A stretch of 64,000 bases of DNA from assembly GCF_000007825.1 (NCBI RefSeq), contig NC_004722.1:5058001-5122000 (forward strand). Direction: 5' to 3'. Of this stretch, positions 1 through 8,555 are shown one piece after another. This DNA is from Bacillus cereus ATCC 14579 (GTDB lineage Bacteria > Bacillota > Bacilli > Bacillales > Bacillaceae_G). Under the pieces are notes generated by a model. The model saw nothing but the letters and a program-made list of their open reading frames with translations. It searched no databases and was not told where the DNA came from. Position numbers and translations under genes: made by a program. How positions within the stretch are numbered: position 1 is the first letter of the stretch; the number at the start of each line of letters is the position of its first letter.

Positions 1-1336
1 AACGTATGAACGTACAAAACCAAAAGTGTAAACACTCTTCAATTAATTCATCATCTTTTTTCGTATAATTGTATAATGCATCCGCGATTCTCGCGCACTG
101 CTCAAATTGCTGTAAATCAGCTGGAATACTCTTATGACTATTAAGTAAAAAGAAGTACTTTGCAAGTTGTGATACGATGGGAACACCGTTCTTCGCTTGC
201 GTTATATCAAAGAAGAATCCCACCTTCTCCGGCGTTGACAATTCATTCATTAAATATAAAGCTAGCATTTGTTCTTCTAGCGTCGCACTTTGCTGAAATG
301 ATTTTCGTAATTCTTCAAATAACACGTTTTGTCCTTCATCTGCTAAATTCAGCGCATTCCACGGTTCTTTTCCCTTTTTATCAGGATGCAATTCCACGAC
401 ATATTGCCACATTTTTTCAGCTAGTTGCTGATCTTTCACCATATAAGCAGAATATGCAAACCAATAATAAAAACTAACGTCTCCCTCATATCCTTGACGC
501 TTTAATAGTTTGAACCATTTATATGCATGCTCGAAATAACCAATTGTTGCAAGTGTAGTTCCCAGTTTCAAACGATGTTCAAATGAAATTGGATATACTG
601 AAACTAGCTGTCCCGCTAATGCTTCTACTTGTTTATGCTCTCCAATTGAATATAGAAAAATAAGTGTATTACAAAGCGCATGTATATTACCAGGATTTTT
701 CTCTAAAATCATTTCTGTTAACTTCAGCGCTTTGTCTACATTACCCGATTGAAAATGTGCAATGGCTAAATTATTATGACCTGACCAAAATTCCGGATAA
801 TCTTTCGTAACAATTTCTAATGTAGCAATTGCTTCTTCTAATTGTCCATTACGAATATAACGATTCGCTTCTTCCTGCATAACAATTAAATCATCTTCAT
901 CTTCAATCTCTTCCGCACCCATTGCTTCTTCTTCCATAATCTCTAGAAGTTCTAATGTATCTTCTACGAATTCCTTCTCTTTTGCAACTTCTAAATAGCG
1001 ATCCGCATATTTCTTCGCCTGTTGAAATAACCCCATATATGCATAATTATTTGCAATAAAATAATAGCACTGTTCAAGTTCAGGATTAGATCTAACTAAC
1101 TTTAAGAAGGTTTGATTCGACTCTTGATATTCACCAGCCTCAGATAATACTGTTGCTAATTGACATAAAATAAACGGCTCCTTCTCACTTTGTGCCGCTC
1201 TTCGAAAATATTTAATTGCATCTTGCAATTTTTGTCCTTTGTAAGCTCTCATCCCTTTTTTATAAAAGAAGTCCGCTAATTGATTAAAAGAGATAACTTG
1301 TCCGTTCTCCTTATATATCCTTTGATTTTTCCCCAT
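1..1336 (-). CDS. TPR-repeat protein, C-terminus cut by window edge
   Basis: The reading frame is open from an ATG at 1336 to the left edge, so about 445 residues are present and the stop lies outside. An AGGAGG-type ribosome binding site precedes MGKNQRIYKE. The translation shows repeated helical pairs of tetratricopeptide type, for example segments beginning KGMRAYKGQKLQDAIKYF, and later NNLAIAHFQSGNVDKALKL. An acidic stretch (EEAMGAEEIEDEDD) links the first and second repeat groups. There is no signal peptide or membrane segment, so it is probably cytoplasmic. TPR arrays bind protein partners; none is indicated here. A YvcD-like protein of Bacillus is the likely relative, from position near the hprK cluster (inference). 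Confidence 0.8.
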   Translation of the reverse strand, partial: MGKNQRIYKENGQVISFNQLADFFYKKGMRAYKGQKLQDAIKYFRRAAQSEKEPFILCQLATVLSEAGEYQESNQTFLKLVRSNPELEQCYYFIANNYAYMGLFQQAKKYADRYLEVAKEKEFVEDTLELLEIMEEEAMGAEEIEDEDDLIVMQEEANRYIRNGQLEEAIATLEIVTKDYPEFWSGHNNLAIAHFQSGNVDKALKLTEMILEKNPGNIHALCNTLIFLYSIGEHKQVEALAGQLVSVYPISFEHRLKLGTTLATIGYFEHAYKWFKLLKRQGYEGDVSFYYWFAYSAYMVKDQQLAEKMWQYVVELHPDKKGKEPWNALNLADEGQNVLFEELRKSFQQSATLEEQMLALYLMNELSTPEKVGFFFDITQAKNGVPIVSQLAKYFFLLNSHKSIPADLQQFEQCARIADALYNYTKKDDELIEECLHFWFCTFIR

Positions 1337-1475
1337 ATATCCTCCAGTTTTTTGTTTTCTTCGTTCACACATTCTTCTATCTATAAGTATAAACGATTCC
1401 GTAAAAAACAAAACAGTATATTATACTCAATTATTTCCTTTTTATTCATAAAAAAAGAGGAGAAATGTTACATTT

Positions 1476-1988
1476 TCACCATGAACCTTCTCTGGCGGTC
1501 ATTTGCTCTTTCGTATAAATAATACGCATTGGATTTCCACCTACGAAAGCACCGCTCGGTACATCTCTATGAACAAGTGTGCCAGCTGAAACAGTCGCAC
1601 CGTCTCCAATTTTCACACCTGGTAATATTGTTACATTCGCTCCAATCATCACTTCATTTCCAATGACGATTTCTCCAAGTCGATATTCACGAATTAAATA
1701 TTCATGTGCTAAAAGCGTTGTGTTATAGCCAATAATCGAATTCTCTCCCACAGTTATCTTTTCTGGGAACATAATATCCGGCATTACCATAAGCGCAAAT
1801 GATGTTTTCTTTCCTACTTTCATCCGTAAAAAAGTGCGGTACAACCAATTCTTCACAGATAAACATGGCGTGTAACGTGCAATTTGGATAATAATAAAGT
1901 TTTTCATTACCTTCCAAAAAGACACTGTTTTATACACATTCCATAATGAATTTTCTCCTGAAACAGGATAGCGCGTTGTCCGTCGCAC
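1476..1988 (-). CDS. yvoF: Hexapeptide-repeat acyltransferase (YvoF-like)
   Basis: A 170-residue protein whose C-terminal two thirds (about residues 65-155) carry the left-handed beta-helix pattern of isoleucine/valine-rich hexapeptides (ITVGENSIIGYNTTLL, then IVIGNEVMIGANVTIL, then VKIGDGATVSAGTLV), typical of the LacA/CysE/DapH O- or N-acetyltransferase fold. The conserved motif GGNPMRI closes the domain. The start is a GTG at 1988 with GAGGAG upstream. It is the last gene of the hprK-lgt-ppaX cluster, 33 bp after ppaX, matching the position of yvoF in Bacillus. The acyl acceptor cannot be deduced. Confidence 0.82.
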   Translation of the reverse strand: MRRTTRYPVSGENSLWNVYKTVSFWKVMKNFIIIQIARYTPCLSVKNWLYRTFLRMKVGKKTSFALMVMPDIMFPEKITVGENSIIGYNTTLLAHEYLIREYRLGEIVIGNEVMIGANVTILPGVKIGDGATVSAGTLVHRDVPSGAFVGGNPMRIIYTKEQMTAREGSW

Positions 1989-2021
1989 TTAGCTCGCTCC
2001 TCTACTAACTTACTTGGACCT

Positions 2022-2672
2022 TTATGAACGGTTCATATTAGACAAAATCGGTAGCAAATCACTCATTTTATCTAGCATAAAGTCCGGCTTGTAAGCCTCT
2101 AAATACGCTCTACCTTTCAACGTCCATGAAACCGCAGCTGTTTTCGTCCCCGCATTTTGACCACCGACAATATCATGATGATTATCCCCAACCATCAATG
2201 CTTCTTCTGGTTTTGCATCTAATAATTCAAGCGCTTTTTGAAGTGGCTCTGGATGTGGTTTCACATGCTCTACATCATCAATTGTCACGACAACATCAAA
2301 AAATTCATCAAGCTTTGACAACTGTAATCCCATCTCAACGGTTTGTCTCGCTTTCGTTGTAACAATACCAACTTTATAACCTTGCTTCTTCAACTCTCGA
2401 ACTGTTTCATATACAGTTTCATATTCTTCTACTAATTCATCATGATGATCATGGTTAAATTCGCGATAACTTGTAATCATCTCTTCAACCTTACTTTCAT
2501 CAATCTTACTGAAAGTATCATGCAAAGATGGACCGATAAATGGCAATACATCTTCACGCTTATATTGATTTGGATAATATGTATTTAAAGTATGTAAAAA
2601 AGAAGAAATAATAAGTTCGTTTGTATTAATTAAAGTTCCATCTAAATCAAATAAAACTGTATTTATTCTCAT
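2022..2672 (-). CDS. ppaX: Pyrophosphatase PpaX (HAD family)
   Basis: A 216-residue HAD hydrolase. Motif I is FDLDGTL with nucleophile Asp9 and acid/base Asp11, motif II is the VTT around residue 104-106, the lysine of motif III is in HVKPHPEP (K138), and motif IV is VGDNHHD (D163, D167). PpaX hydrolyses inorganic pyrophosphate released when HPr kinase/phosphorylase dephosphorylates seryl-phosphorylated HPr, pulling that reaction forward. The location two genes downstream of hprK supports this specific member rather than a generic phosphoglycolate phosphatase. Length fits the family (216 residues in B. subtilis). Confidence 0.9.
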   Translation of the reverse strand: MRINTVLFDLDGTLINTNELIISSFLHTLNTYYPNQYKREDVLPFIGPSLHDTFSKIDESKVEEMITSYREFNHDHHDELVEEYETVYETVRELKKQGYKVGIVTTKARQTVEMGLQLSKLDEFFDVVVTIDDVEHVKPHPEPLQKALELLDAKPEEALMVGDNHHDIVGGQNAGTKTAAVSWTLKGRAYLEAYKPDFMLDKMSDLLPILSNMNRS

Positions 2673-2710
2673 CGCCTTAGTCCTTTCGCCTTCCTGAATA
2701 TGAAAGAAGC

Positions 2711-2731
2711 AGCATCTTATAATAAGATGCT
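2711..2731 (-). terminator. Hairpin between lgt and ppaX
   Basis: AGCATCTTA / TAAGATGCT form a perfect 9-bp stem with a 3-nt loop, 9 bp after the lgt stop. The following bases on the minus strand are only moderately U-rich, so it may be a leaky terminator or an intercistronic RNA hairpin. Confidence 0.45.
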
Positions 2732-2739
2732 ACTTGTCT

Positions 2740-3552
2740 CTAATTTTCTAAATATCTTTTATCAGCTTGCCCCATTTTTCGTCTCACAATAATGAAAATA
2801 ATAGAAATAACAACAAGTCCAATTGACATTACTTGTGCAATACGAAGTGGTCCTAGCATTAAACTATCTGTACGTAAGCCTTCTACGAAGAAGCGTCCTA
2901 CTGAATACCAAATTAAATATGTGAAGAATAACTCCCCGCGACGTAAATTCACTTTTCTTAATGCAAGTAGTAAAATTACGCCTGCAAAATTCCATAATGA
3001 TTCATATAAAAACGTCGGATGATAGTACACACCCTCAATATACATTTGATTAATAATAAAATCCGGTAAATGAAGACCTTCTAAAAACTGTCTCGTTACT
3101 TCATCACCATGCGCCTCTTGGTTCATAAAGTTTCCCCATCGGCCAATTGCTTGTCCTAGTAAAATACTTGGTGCAGCAATATCAGCCAACTTCCAGAAAG
3201 AAAGTCCGCGTCGTTTCGCAAAAAGAACACCTGTAATAACAGCCCCGATTAAACCACCATGAATCGCCAAACCACCTTGACGAATATTAATAATTTGACT
3301 CGGGTTTTGTGCGTAATATTCCCATTCAAAAATAACATAGTACATTCTCGCAAAAAGAATAGCGATCGGTACTGCAATTAATACAAGGTCAACAAATGTA
3401 TCTTTTGGAATACCTAGCCTTTCTCCCTCGCGAGTTGCCAGCCAAAGACCTAATAGCACACCTGTACCGATAATAATCCCGTACCAATACACAGGAAACG
3501 GCCCAAGTTGGATAGCTACACGGTCAAGCTGTGGTACAGAAGCTAACAGCAT
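2740..3552 (-). CDS. lgt: Prolipoprotein diacylglyceryl transferase Lgt
   Basis: A 270-residue polytopic membrane protein with about seven hydrophobic helices. It contains the Lgt signature: HGG at 98-100 and the GQAIGRWGNFMNQEAHG block at 133-149, which carries the essential arginine and asparagine of the family. Lgt transfers diacylglycerol from phosphatidylglycerol to the lipobox cysteine of prelipoproteins at the outer face of the membrane. Substrates in this window would include the cytochrome c-551 and DUF4362 lipoproteins. The ATG at 3552 has GGAGG upstream. The gene is 26 bp downstream of hprK and cotranscribed with it. Confidence 0.95.
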   Translation of the reverse strand: MLLASVPQLDRVAIQLGPFPVYWYGIIIGTGVLLGLWLATREGERLGIPKDTFVDLVLIAVPIAILFARMYYVIFEWEYYAQNPSQIINIRQGGLAIHGGLIGAVITGVLFAKRRGLSFWKLADIAAPSILLGQAIGRWGNFMNQEAHGDEVTRQFLEGLHLPDFIINQMYIEGVYYHPTFLYESLWNFAGVILLLALRKVNLRRGELFFTYLIWYSVGRFFVEGLRTDSLMLGPLRIAQVMSIGLVVISIIFIIVRRKMGQADKRYLEN

Positions 3553-3578
3553 ATGTATATGACCTCCCTCTCCAAAGT

Positions 3579-4508
3579 TTACTCCTGATTTCCTAACTCA
3601 ATTGCACTCATTAATCGTTCAGAGAACTGCTGTGCTGCATTGACTCCCATACGTTTTAAACGGAAGTTCATCGCTGCTACTTCAATAATAACAGCCAAGT
3701 TTCGACCAGGACGAACTGGAAGTGTAATCTTCGTAAGCTCTGTATCAATAATTTTCATCTTCTCTTCATCAAGACCTAAGCGATCGTAATTTTTCTTTTG
3801 ATCCCAAATTTCAAGATTAATAACAAGTGTAATACGCTTATAATTTCGTACTGCCCCTGCACCGAATAACGTCATAACGTTAATAATACCTAGACCACGA
3901 ATTTCTAATAAATGCTCGATTAAATCTGGTGAGCTTCCGACTAACATGTCTTCATCTTCTTGACGAATTTCTACACTATCATCCGCAACAAGACGGTGAC
4001 CACGCTTTACAAGCTCAAGAGCTGTCTCACTTTTACCAACACCACTTTGACCTGTAATTAAAACACCAACACCGTAAATATCTACTAACACACCATGAAC
4101 AGCAGTTGTTGGTGCTAACTTACCTTCTAAATAGTTTGTTAAACGACTTGATAATCTAGTTGTCGTTTGAGAAGAACGTAATAAAGGCATACCTGATTCA
4201 CGTGATGCTTGTAATAACTCATCTGGTACATCTTGATTACGAGTTACAATAATACATGGCGTCTCCTCAGTACAAAGCGCTTTCATTCTCTCTTGTTTTT
4301 GCTCTGACGTTAACGTGTCAAAGAACGTAAGCTCCGTCTTTCCAAGAAGCTGCACACGATCTGCTGGATAATATGTAAAAAATCCTGCCATTTCAATTCC
4401 AGGTCGTGATAAATCACTTGTATCAATCGGACGATGAATGCCTTCTTCACCACTGATTAACTCCAATTGAAATTGTTCAATTAAATCTTTTGTCCTTACT
4501 TTCGGCAT
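3579..4508 (-). CDS. hprK: HPr kinase/phosphorylase
   Basis: HprK phosphorylates HPr (and Crh) on Ser46 using ATP or pyrophosphate and also removes that phosphate; P-Ser-HPr is the corepressor of CcpA. The protein is 309 residues from the ATG at 4508, which has GGAGG 9 bases upstream; an in-frame extension to 4637 exists but lacks such a site and overlaps the promoter. Visible motifs are the catalytic His139 (VHG), the P-loop GQSGVGKS at 153-160, the Asp pair in LVADD, and the HprK signature [10 protein letters not shown] at 202-211. It heads the hprK-lgt-ppaX-yvoF operon. A perfect cre site at 56217 shows a likely downstream target of this control. Confidence 0.95.
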
Positions 4509-4573
4509 ATGTATAAACCTCCACTCCGCTGCGGGTTCAGTCTCGTTTGATGTAAAATTCCATTCTATCGGAT

Positions 4574-4602
4574 ATTGTACCATTTTTTTCTGGAAACAAG
4601 AA
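4574..4602 (-). promoter_or_regulatory. Sigma-A promoter of hprK operon
   Basis: On the minus strand TTCTTG (4602-4597) and TACAAT (4579-4574) are separated by 17 bp, and TGG just upstream of the -10 box gives an extended -10. It sits about 65 bp before the hprK start. Confidence 0.6.
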
Positions 4603-4624
4603 ATACGGTTTCTAATAAATAGAA

Positions 4625-4657
4625 AAAAACATTTCATACGAATAATGAAATGTTTTT
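4625..4657 (-). terminator. Terminator after yvlD
   Basis: AAAAACATTTCAT and ATGAAATGTTTTT form a perfect 13-bp stem with a 7-nt loop. A and T runs on both sides make it terminator-like in both directions; it lies 8 bp after the yvlD stop. Confidence 0.7.
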
Positions 4658-4664
4658 CTTTTTG

Positions 4665-5045
4665 TCACTTTCTCTTTTTTTCATATAGAGGTTCAACAAT
4701 TGCCTTTTCAATTATCATATTAAAAATTGAAATACAAATTGCCGCAACAATCGCTACACCAAATCCTGATATATTAAAAGCATCTCCTAATAATGAATCT
4801 GCTATTTTTAACGTAATCGCATTAATAACAATTAAGAAGAAGCCGAAAGTTACAACAGTAATTGGTAGCGTAATTAAAATTAAAAATGGCTTTACGAACA
4901 CATTTAAAACCGCCAATATAATACTCGCAATAATTGCAGTTTGTATATTTGCTACGTAAAATGCATCTGGTGCAATCCCTTTTAAAAGTCCCGATACAGC
5001 GATTAACACAACGCTATTTACAAGAAGTGATACAATCCATCTCAT
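4665..5045 (-). CDS. yvlD: YvlD-like phage-holin-superfamily membrane protein
   Basis: From the ATG at 5045 (MRWIVSLLVN, AAGGA upstream) the protein is 126 residues and almost entirely hydrophobic, with four predicted transmembrane helices and a basic tail (EKKRK). The pattern fits the phage holin family 4 / YvlD proteins of Bacillus. An in-frame upstream extension to 5117 is less likely because it adds a polar, cysteine-containing leader before the first helix. Precise function is unknown; in B. subtilis the yvlABCD genes respond to envelope stress. Its own terminator separates it from hprK. Confidence 0.72.
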   Translation of the reverse strand: MRWIVSLLVNSVVLIAVSGLLKGIAPDAFYVANIQTAIIASIILAVLNVFVKPFLILITLPITVVTFGFFLIVINAITLKIADSLLGDAFNISGFGVAIVAAICISIFNMIIEKAIVEPLYEKKRK

Positions 5046-5160
5046 TTCGTTACACATCCTTTTAAACATATATATTTCATCATACGCTAATAGATAATAA
5101 ACGCAAGTATGATACAAACACTTATATCAACTTATTCTATCTTTCATGCTTGTATACCTA

Positions 5161-5610
5161 CTAACACTTCCTCGCAAAATAAGGACCACACCACCTATGT
5201 TCATGAGTTTTTACAAAGGTCCAAGTGAAATCTTTATCTACGATATAGATTTCACCTTTATACGCATCGTCTGTCTCACACAATATATCATCCATATGTA
5301 ACAAACTCGCATCCTTTATTAACAGTACCTCATCACAGTGTTGATAGAAAATGTAGCAATCCTTTTTCACTTCATTATGAAACGCGTTTTCCGCTTCTTT
5401 ACCCTCTAAACACTTCTTTTTCTCATAACTAAATATGTGCCATAGATAACCACATGCATACCTATCTCCATAAAGAAAAATATCTTCTTTTTCTTTATCA
5501 CTTAAATGATTTGCAAAGTGATCCTCCCAGCGCTTTCGAAAATATACACCCCAACTTTGAAACTCTCTTACCTTCATATGTTTCTTCCTTAACACCTCTA
5601 AAAACTCCAT
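5161..5610 (-). CDS. DUF4275 family protein
   Basis: A 149-residue soluble protein rich in Trp, Tyr, His and Cys (WGVYFRKRWEDHF, YACGYLWHIFSYEKK, FTWTFVKTHE). The pattern resembles the DUF4275 family of Bacillus cereus-type genomes; the function of that family is not known. There is no signal peptide or membrane segment. It is a single gene between yvlD and the uvrA terminator. I would not assign a role. Confidence 0.6.
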   Translation of the reverse strand: MEFLEVLRKKHMKVREFQSWGVYFRKRWEDHFANHLSDKEKEDIFLYGDRYACGYLWHIFSYEKKKCLEGKEAENAFHNEVKKDCYIFYQHCDEVLLIKDASLLHMDDILCETDDAYKGEIYIVDKDFTWTFVKTHEHRWCGPYFARKC

Positions 5611-5628
5611 CTTCTCCCCCTATACAAT

Positions 5629-5658
5629 AAAAACCGAGCGTCATTTCCACTCGGTTTT
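5629..5658 (-). terminator. Terminator of uvrBA operon
   Basis: AAAACCGAG and CTCGGTTTT pair in a 9-bp stem (apical loop about 11 nt) 11 bp after the uvrA stop, followed by a U-rich stretch on the minus strand. Confidence 0.75.
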
Positions 5659-5669
5659 CATCAATAAAC

Positions 5670-8555
5670 TTATTGCGATAACTCTACTTCTTTTATTTTC
5701 TCTTTCATTCTTGCTTTATCACGATTTAAAATCTCTTTTAAATACTTACCTGTGTATGAGCGTTCTTCTTTCACTACTTGCTCTGGCGTTCCTGAAGCAA
5801 CGATTTGTCCACCTTTATCTCCGCCCTCTGGTCCAAGGTCAACGATATAATCAGCTGTTTTAATTACATCTAAATTATGTTCAATTACAAGTACCGTCTC
5901 ACCGCTCTCAACCAGACGTTGCAGCACTTCTAGAAGACGTGCAATATCATGCGCATGCAAACCAGTCGTTGGCTCATCTAAAATGTATAACGTACGACCT
6001 GTAGAACGACGGTGTAATTCAGAAGCTAATTTCACACGCTGTGCTTCCCCACCAGATAATGTTGTTGCTGGTTGACCTAATTTCATATAACCAAGCCCAA
6101 CATCTACAAGCGTTTGAAGTTTACGCTTAATTTTAGGAATATTGGCGAAGAATTCTACTCCATCTTCAATTGTCATCCCTAACACTTCAGAAATATTCTT
6201 ATCTTTATATTTCACTTCTAACGTTTCACGATTATATCGTTTACCATGACAAACTTCACACGGAACATACACATCTGGTAGGAAATGCATTTCGATTTTA
6301 ATAATTCCATCACCACGGCACGCTTCACAACGGCCACCTTTTACATTAAAGCTGAAACGTCCTTTTTGATATCCGCGCACTTTCGCTTCATTCGTTTGTG
6401 CAAACACATCACGAATATCATCGAATACACCTGTGTACGTCGCTGGATTAGAACGTGGTGTACGACCAATTGGTGATTGATCAATATCAATTACCTTATC
6501 TAAATGTTCAAGACCTTTAATCTCTTTATGAGTACCTGGCTTCGCTTTCGCTTTATATAACTTTTGAGCTAGCGATTTATATAGTACTTCATTAATCATC
6601 GTACTTTTACCAGAACCAGATACCCCTGTTACCGCTACAAACGTACCGAGTGGGAATGACATTTTCGCATTCTTTAAGTTATTCTCTTTTGCGCCGACAA
6701 TCTCTACTTTACGTCCATCACCTTTACGTCTTTCAAGTGGAACTGGAATAAACTCTTTACCACTTAAATACTTCCCTGTTAATGAATTCTCATCTTGCAT
6801 AACTTCAGCCGGCGTCCCCGCTGAAACGACCTGTCCACCGTGAATACCTGCACCAGGCCCTATATCAAGTAAATAGTCAGCAGCCATCATCGTATCTTCA
6901 TCATGTTCAACAACGATTAACGTATTACCTAAATCGCGCATTTCTTGCAATGTACGAATAAGACGATCGTTATCACGCTGGTGTAAACCAATTGAAGGCT
7001 CATCAAGAATATAAAGTACGCCAGTTAGACGAGAACCAATTTGCGTCGCTAAACGAATACGCTGCGCCTCACCACCTGATAAAGTTCCTGCGGCACGACT
7101 TAACGTTAAATAATCTAAACCAACGTTCACTAAGAACCCAACGCGCTCCTGAATTTCTCTTAAAATTAAATGAGCTATTTTTTGTTGCTTCTCCGTTAGC
7201 TCTACATTCGAGAAGAATTCTTGTACTTCTTGAACTGAATACTTCGTTACGTCAGCAATCGTTTTATTGCCAACAAATACAGCTAAACTCTCAGGCTTTA
7301 AGCGTCCACCTTTACACTTTGGACAAGCTTGTTCTGCCATATACTTTTCCATTTGCTCACGAATGTAATCGGAACTCGTTTCACGATAACGACGTTCAAT
7401 GTTTGGAATAACACCTTCAAATAAAATCTCATTTTCCTTTACTTGACCAAATTCATTTACATAGCGGAAATAAACTTTCTCTTCCCCGCTTCCGTACAAC
7501 ACTTTATCAAATAAATCTTTCGGTATATTTTTTACAGGCACATCCATATCAACGCCGTAATGATTACATACAGATTGTAAAAGTTGTGGGTAATATTGTG
7601 AACTTGTTGGTTCCCAAGGCGCAATCGCATGTTCATTTAATGATAAATCCCAGTTAGGAATAACAAGCTCTAAATCTACCTCTAGCTTTGAACCAAGTCC
7701 ATCACAAGAAGGACATGCTCCGAACGGACTATTGAATGAGAACATACGCGGCTCTAATTCTCCAATTGAAAAACCACAATGCGGACAAGCGTGATGTTCG
7801 CTAAACAGAAGTTCCTCTTCTCCCATAACATCGATTAACACTCGTCCCCCGCCAAGCTTTAATGCACTTTCAAGTGAATCAGCAAGACGGCTTGCGATTC
7901 CTTCTTTTACAACAATACGGTCAATTACAACTTCAATGGAATGCTTCTTGTTTTTATCTAACGCAATATCTTCAGATACATCAAGCATTTCACCGTCAAC
8001 GCGAACACGAACATATCCTTGCTTCTTAATATCTTCAAGTACTTTTACATGCGCACCTTTACGCCCAGAAACGATAGGCGCTAACACTTGTAATTTCGTA
8101 CGTTCAGGATATTCAAGAACGCGGTCTACCATCTGCTCTACTGTTTGTGACGTAATTTCAATGCCATGATTCGGACAAATTGGCGTACCAATTCGTGCAA
8201 ATAATAAACGTAAGTAATCATAAATCTCCGTTACCGTTCCGACAGTTGAACGTGGGTTACGACTCGTCGTTTTTTGATCGATTGAAATTGCTGGTGACAA
8301 TCCTTCAATCGTGTCCACATCCGGCTTATCCATTTGTCCTAAAAACTGGCGCGCATACGCAGATAACGATTCTACGTATCTGCGCTGCCCTTCTGCATAA
8401 ATCGTATCAAATGCTAATGATGATTTCCCCGAACCAGACAATCCCGTTACAACGACAAGCTGATTTCTCGGAATGGTTACATCAATATTTTTTAAGTTAT
8501 GTGCTCTAGCACCTTTTACAACGATAAAATCCTTGCTCTTACTCACTTTTTTCAC
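5670..8555 (-). CDS. uvrA: Excinuclease ABC subunit UvrA
   Basis: A 961-residue protein with duplicated ABC ATPase modules, the usual UvrA length. The N-terminal P-loop is GLSGSGKSSLAFD near residue 40 and the C-terminal one GVSGSGKSTM near residue 650. The two ABC signatures are LSGGEAQRIRLA and LSGGEAQRVKLA. Zinc-binding CxxC pairs occur at CPHC/CPSC and at CEAC/CEVC. UvrA scans DNA for distortions and loads UvrB in nucleotide excision repair. The start GTG at 8555 overlaps the uvrB stop by 4 bp, implying translational coupling. Confidence 0.97.
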   Translation of the reverse strand: MKKVSKSKDFIVVKGARAHNLKNIDVTIPRNQLVVVTGLSGSGKSSLAFDTIYAEGQRRYVESLSAYARQFLGQMDKPDVDTIEGLSPAISIDQKTTSRNPRSTVGTVTEIYDYLRLLFARIGTPICPNHGIEITSQTVEQMVDRVLEYPERTKLQVLAPIVSGRKGAHVKVLEDIKKQGYVRVRVDGEMLDVSEDIALDKNKKHSIEVVIDRIVVKEGIASRLADSLESALKLGGGRVLIDVMGEEELLFSEHHACPHCGFSIGELEPRMFSFNSPFGACPSCDGLGSKLEVDLELVIPNWDLSLNEHAIAPWEPTSSQYYPQLLQSVCNHYGVDMDVPVKNIPKDLFDKVLYGSGEEKVYFRYVNEFGQVKENEILFEGVIPNIERRYRETSSDYIREQMEKYMAEQACPKCKGGRLKPESLAVFVGNKTIADVTKYSVQEVQEFFSNVELTEKQQKIAHLILREIQERVGFLVNVGLDYLTLSRAAGTLSGGEAQRIRLATQIGSRLTGVLYILDEPSIGLHQRDNDRLIRTLQEMRDLGNTLIVVEHDEDTMMAADYLLDIGPGAGIHGGQVVSAGTPAEVMQDENSLTGKYLSGKEFIPVPLERRKGDGRKVEIVGAKENNLKNAKMSFPLGTFVAVTGVSGSGKSTMINEVLYKSLAQKLYKAKAKPGTHKEIKGLEHLDKVIDIDQSPIGRTPRSNPATYTGVFDDIRDVFAQTNEAKVRGYQKGRFSFNVKGGRCEACRGDGIIKIEMHFLPDVYVPCEVCHGKRYNRETLEVKYKDKNISEVLGMTIEDGVEFFANIPKIKRKLQTLVDVGLGYMKLGQPATTLSGGEAQRVKLASELHRRSTGRTLYILDEPTTGLHAHDIARLLEVLQRLVESGETVLVIEHNLDVIKTADYIVDLGPEGGDKGGQIVASGTPEQVVKEERSYTGKYLKEILNRDKARMKEKIKEVELSQ

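Noticed and set aside
4509..4637. N-terminal extension of hprK to 4637
   Set aside because: It includes the promoter TTCTTG-17-TACAAT and lacks a ribosome binding site; the ATG at 4508 gives the normal 309-residue HprK.
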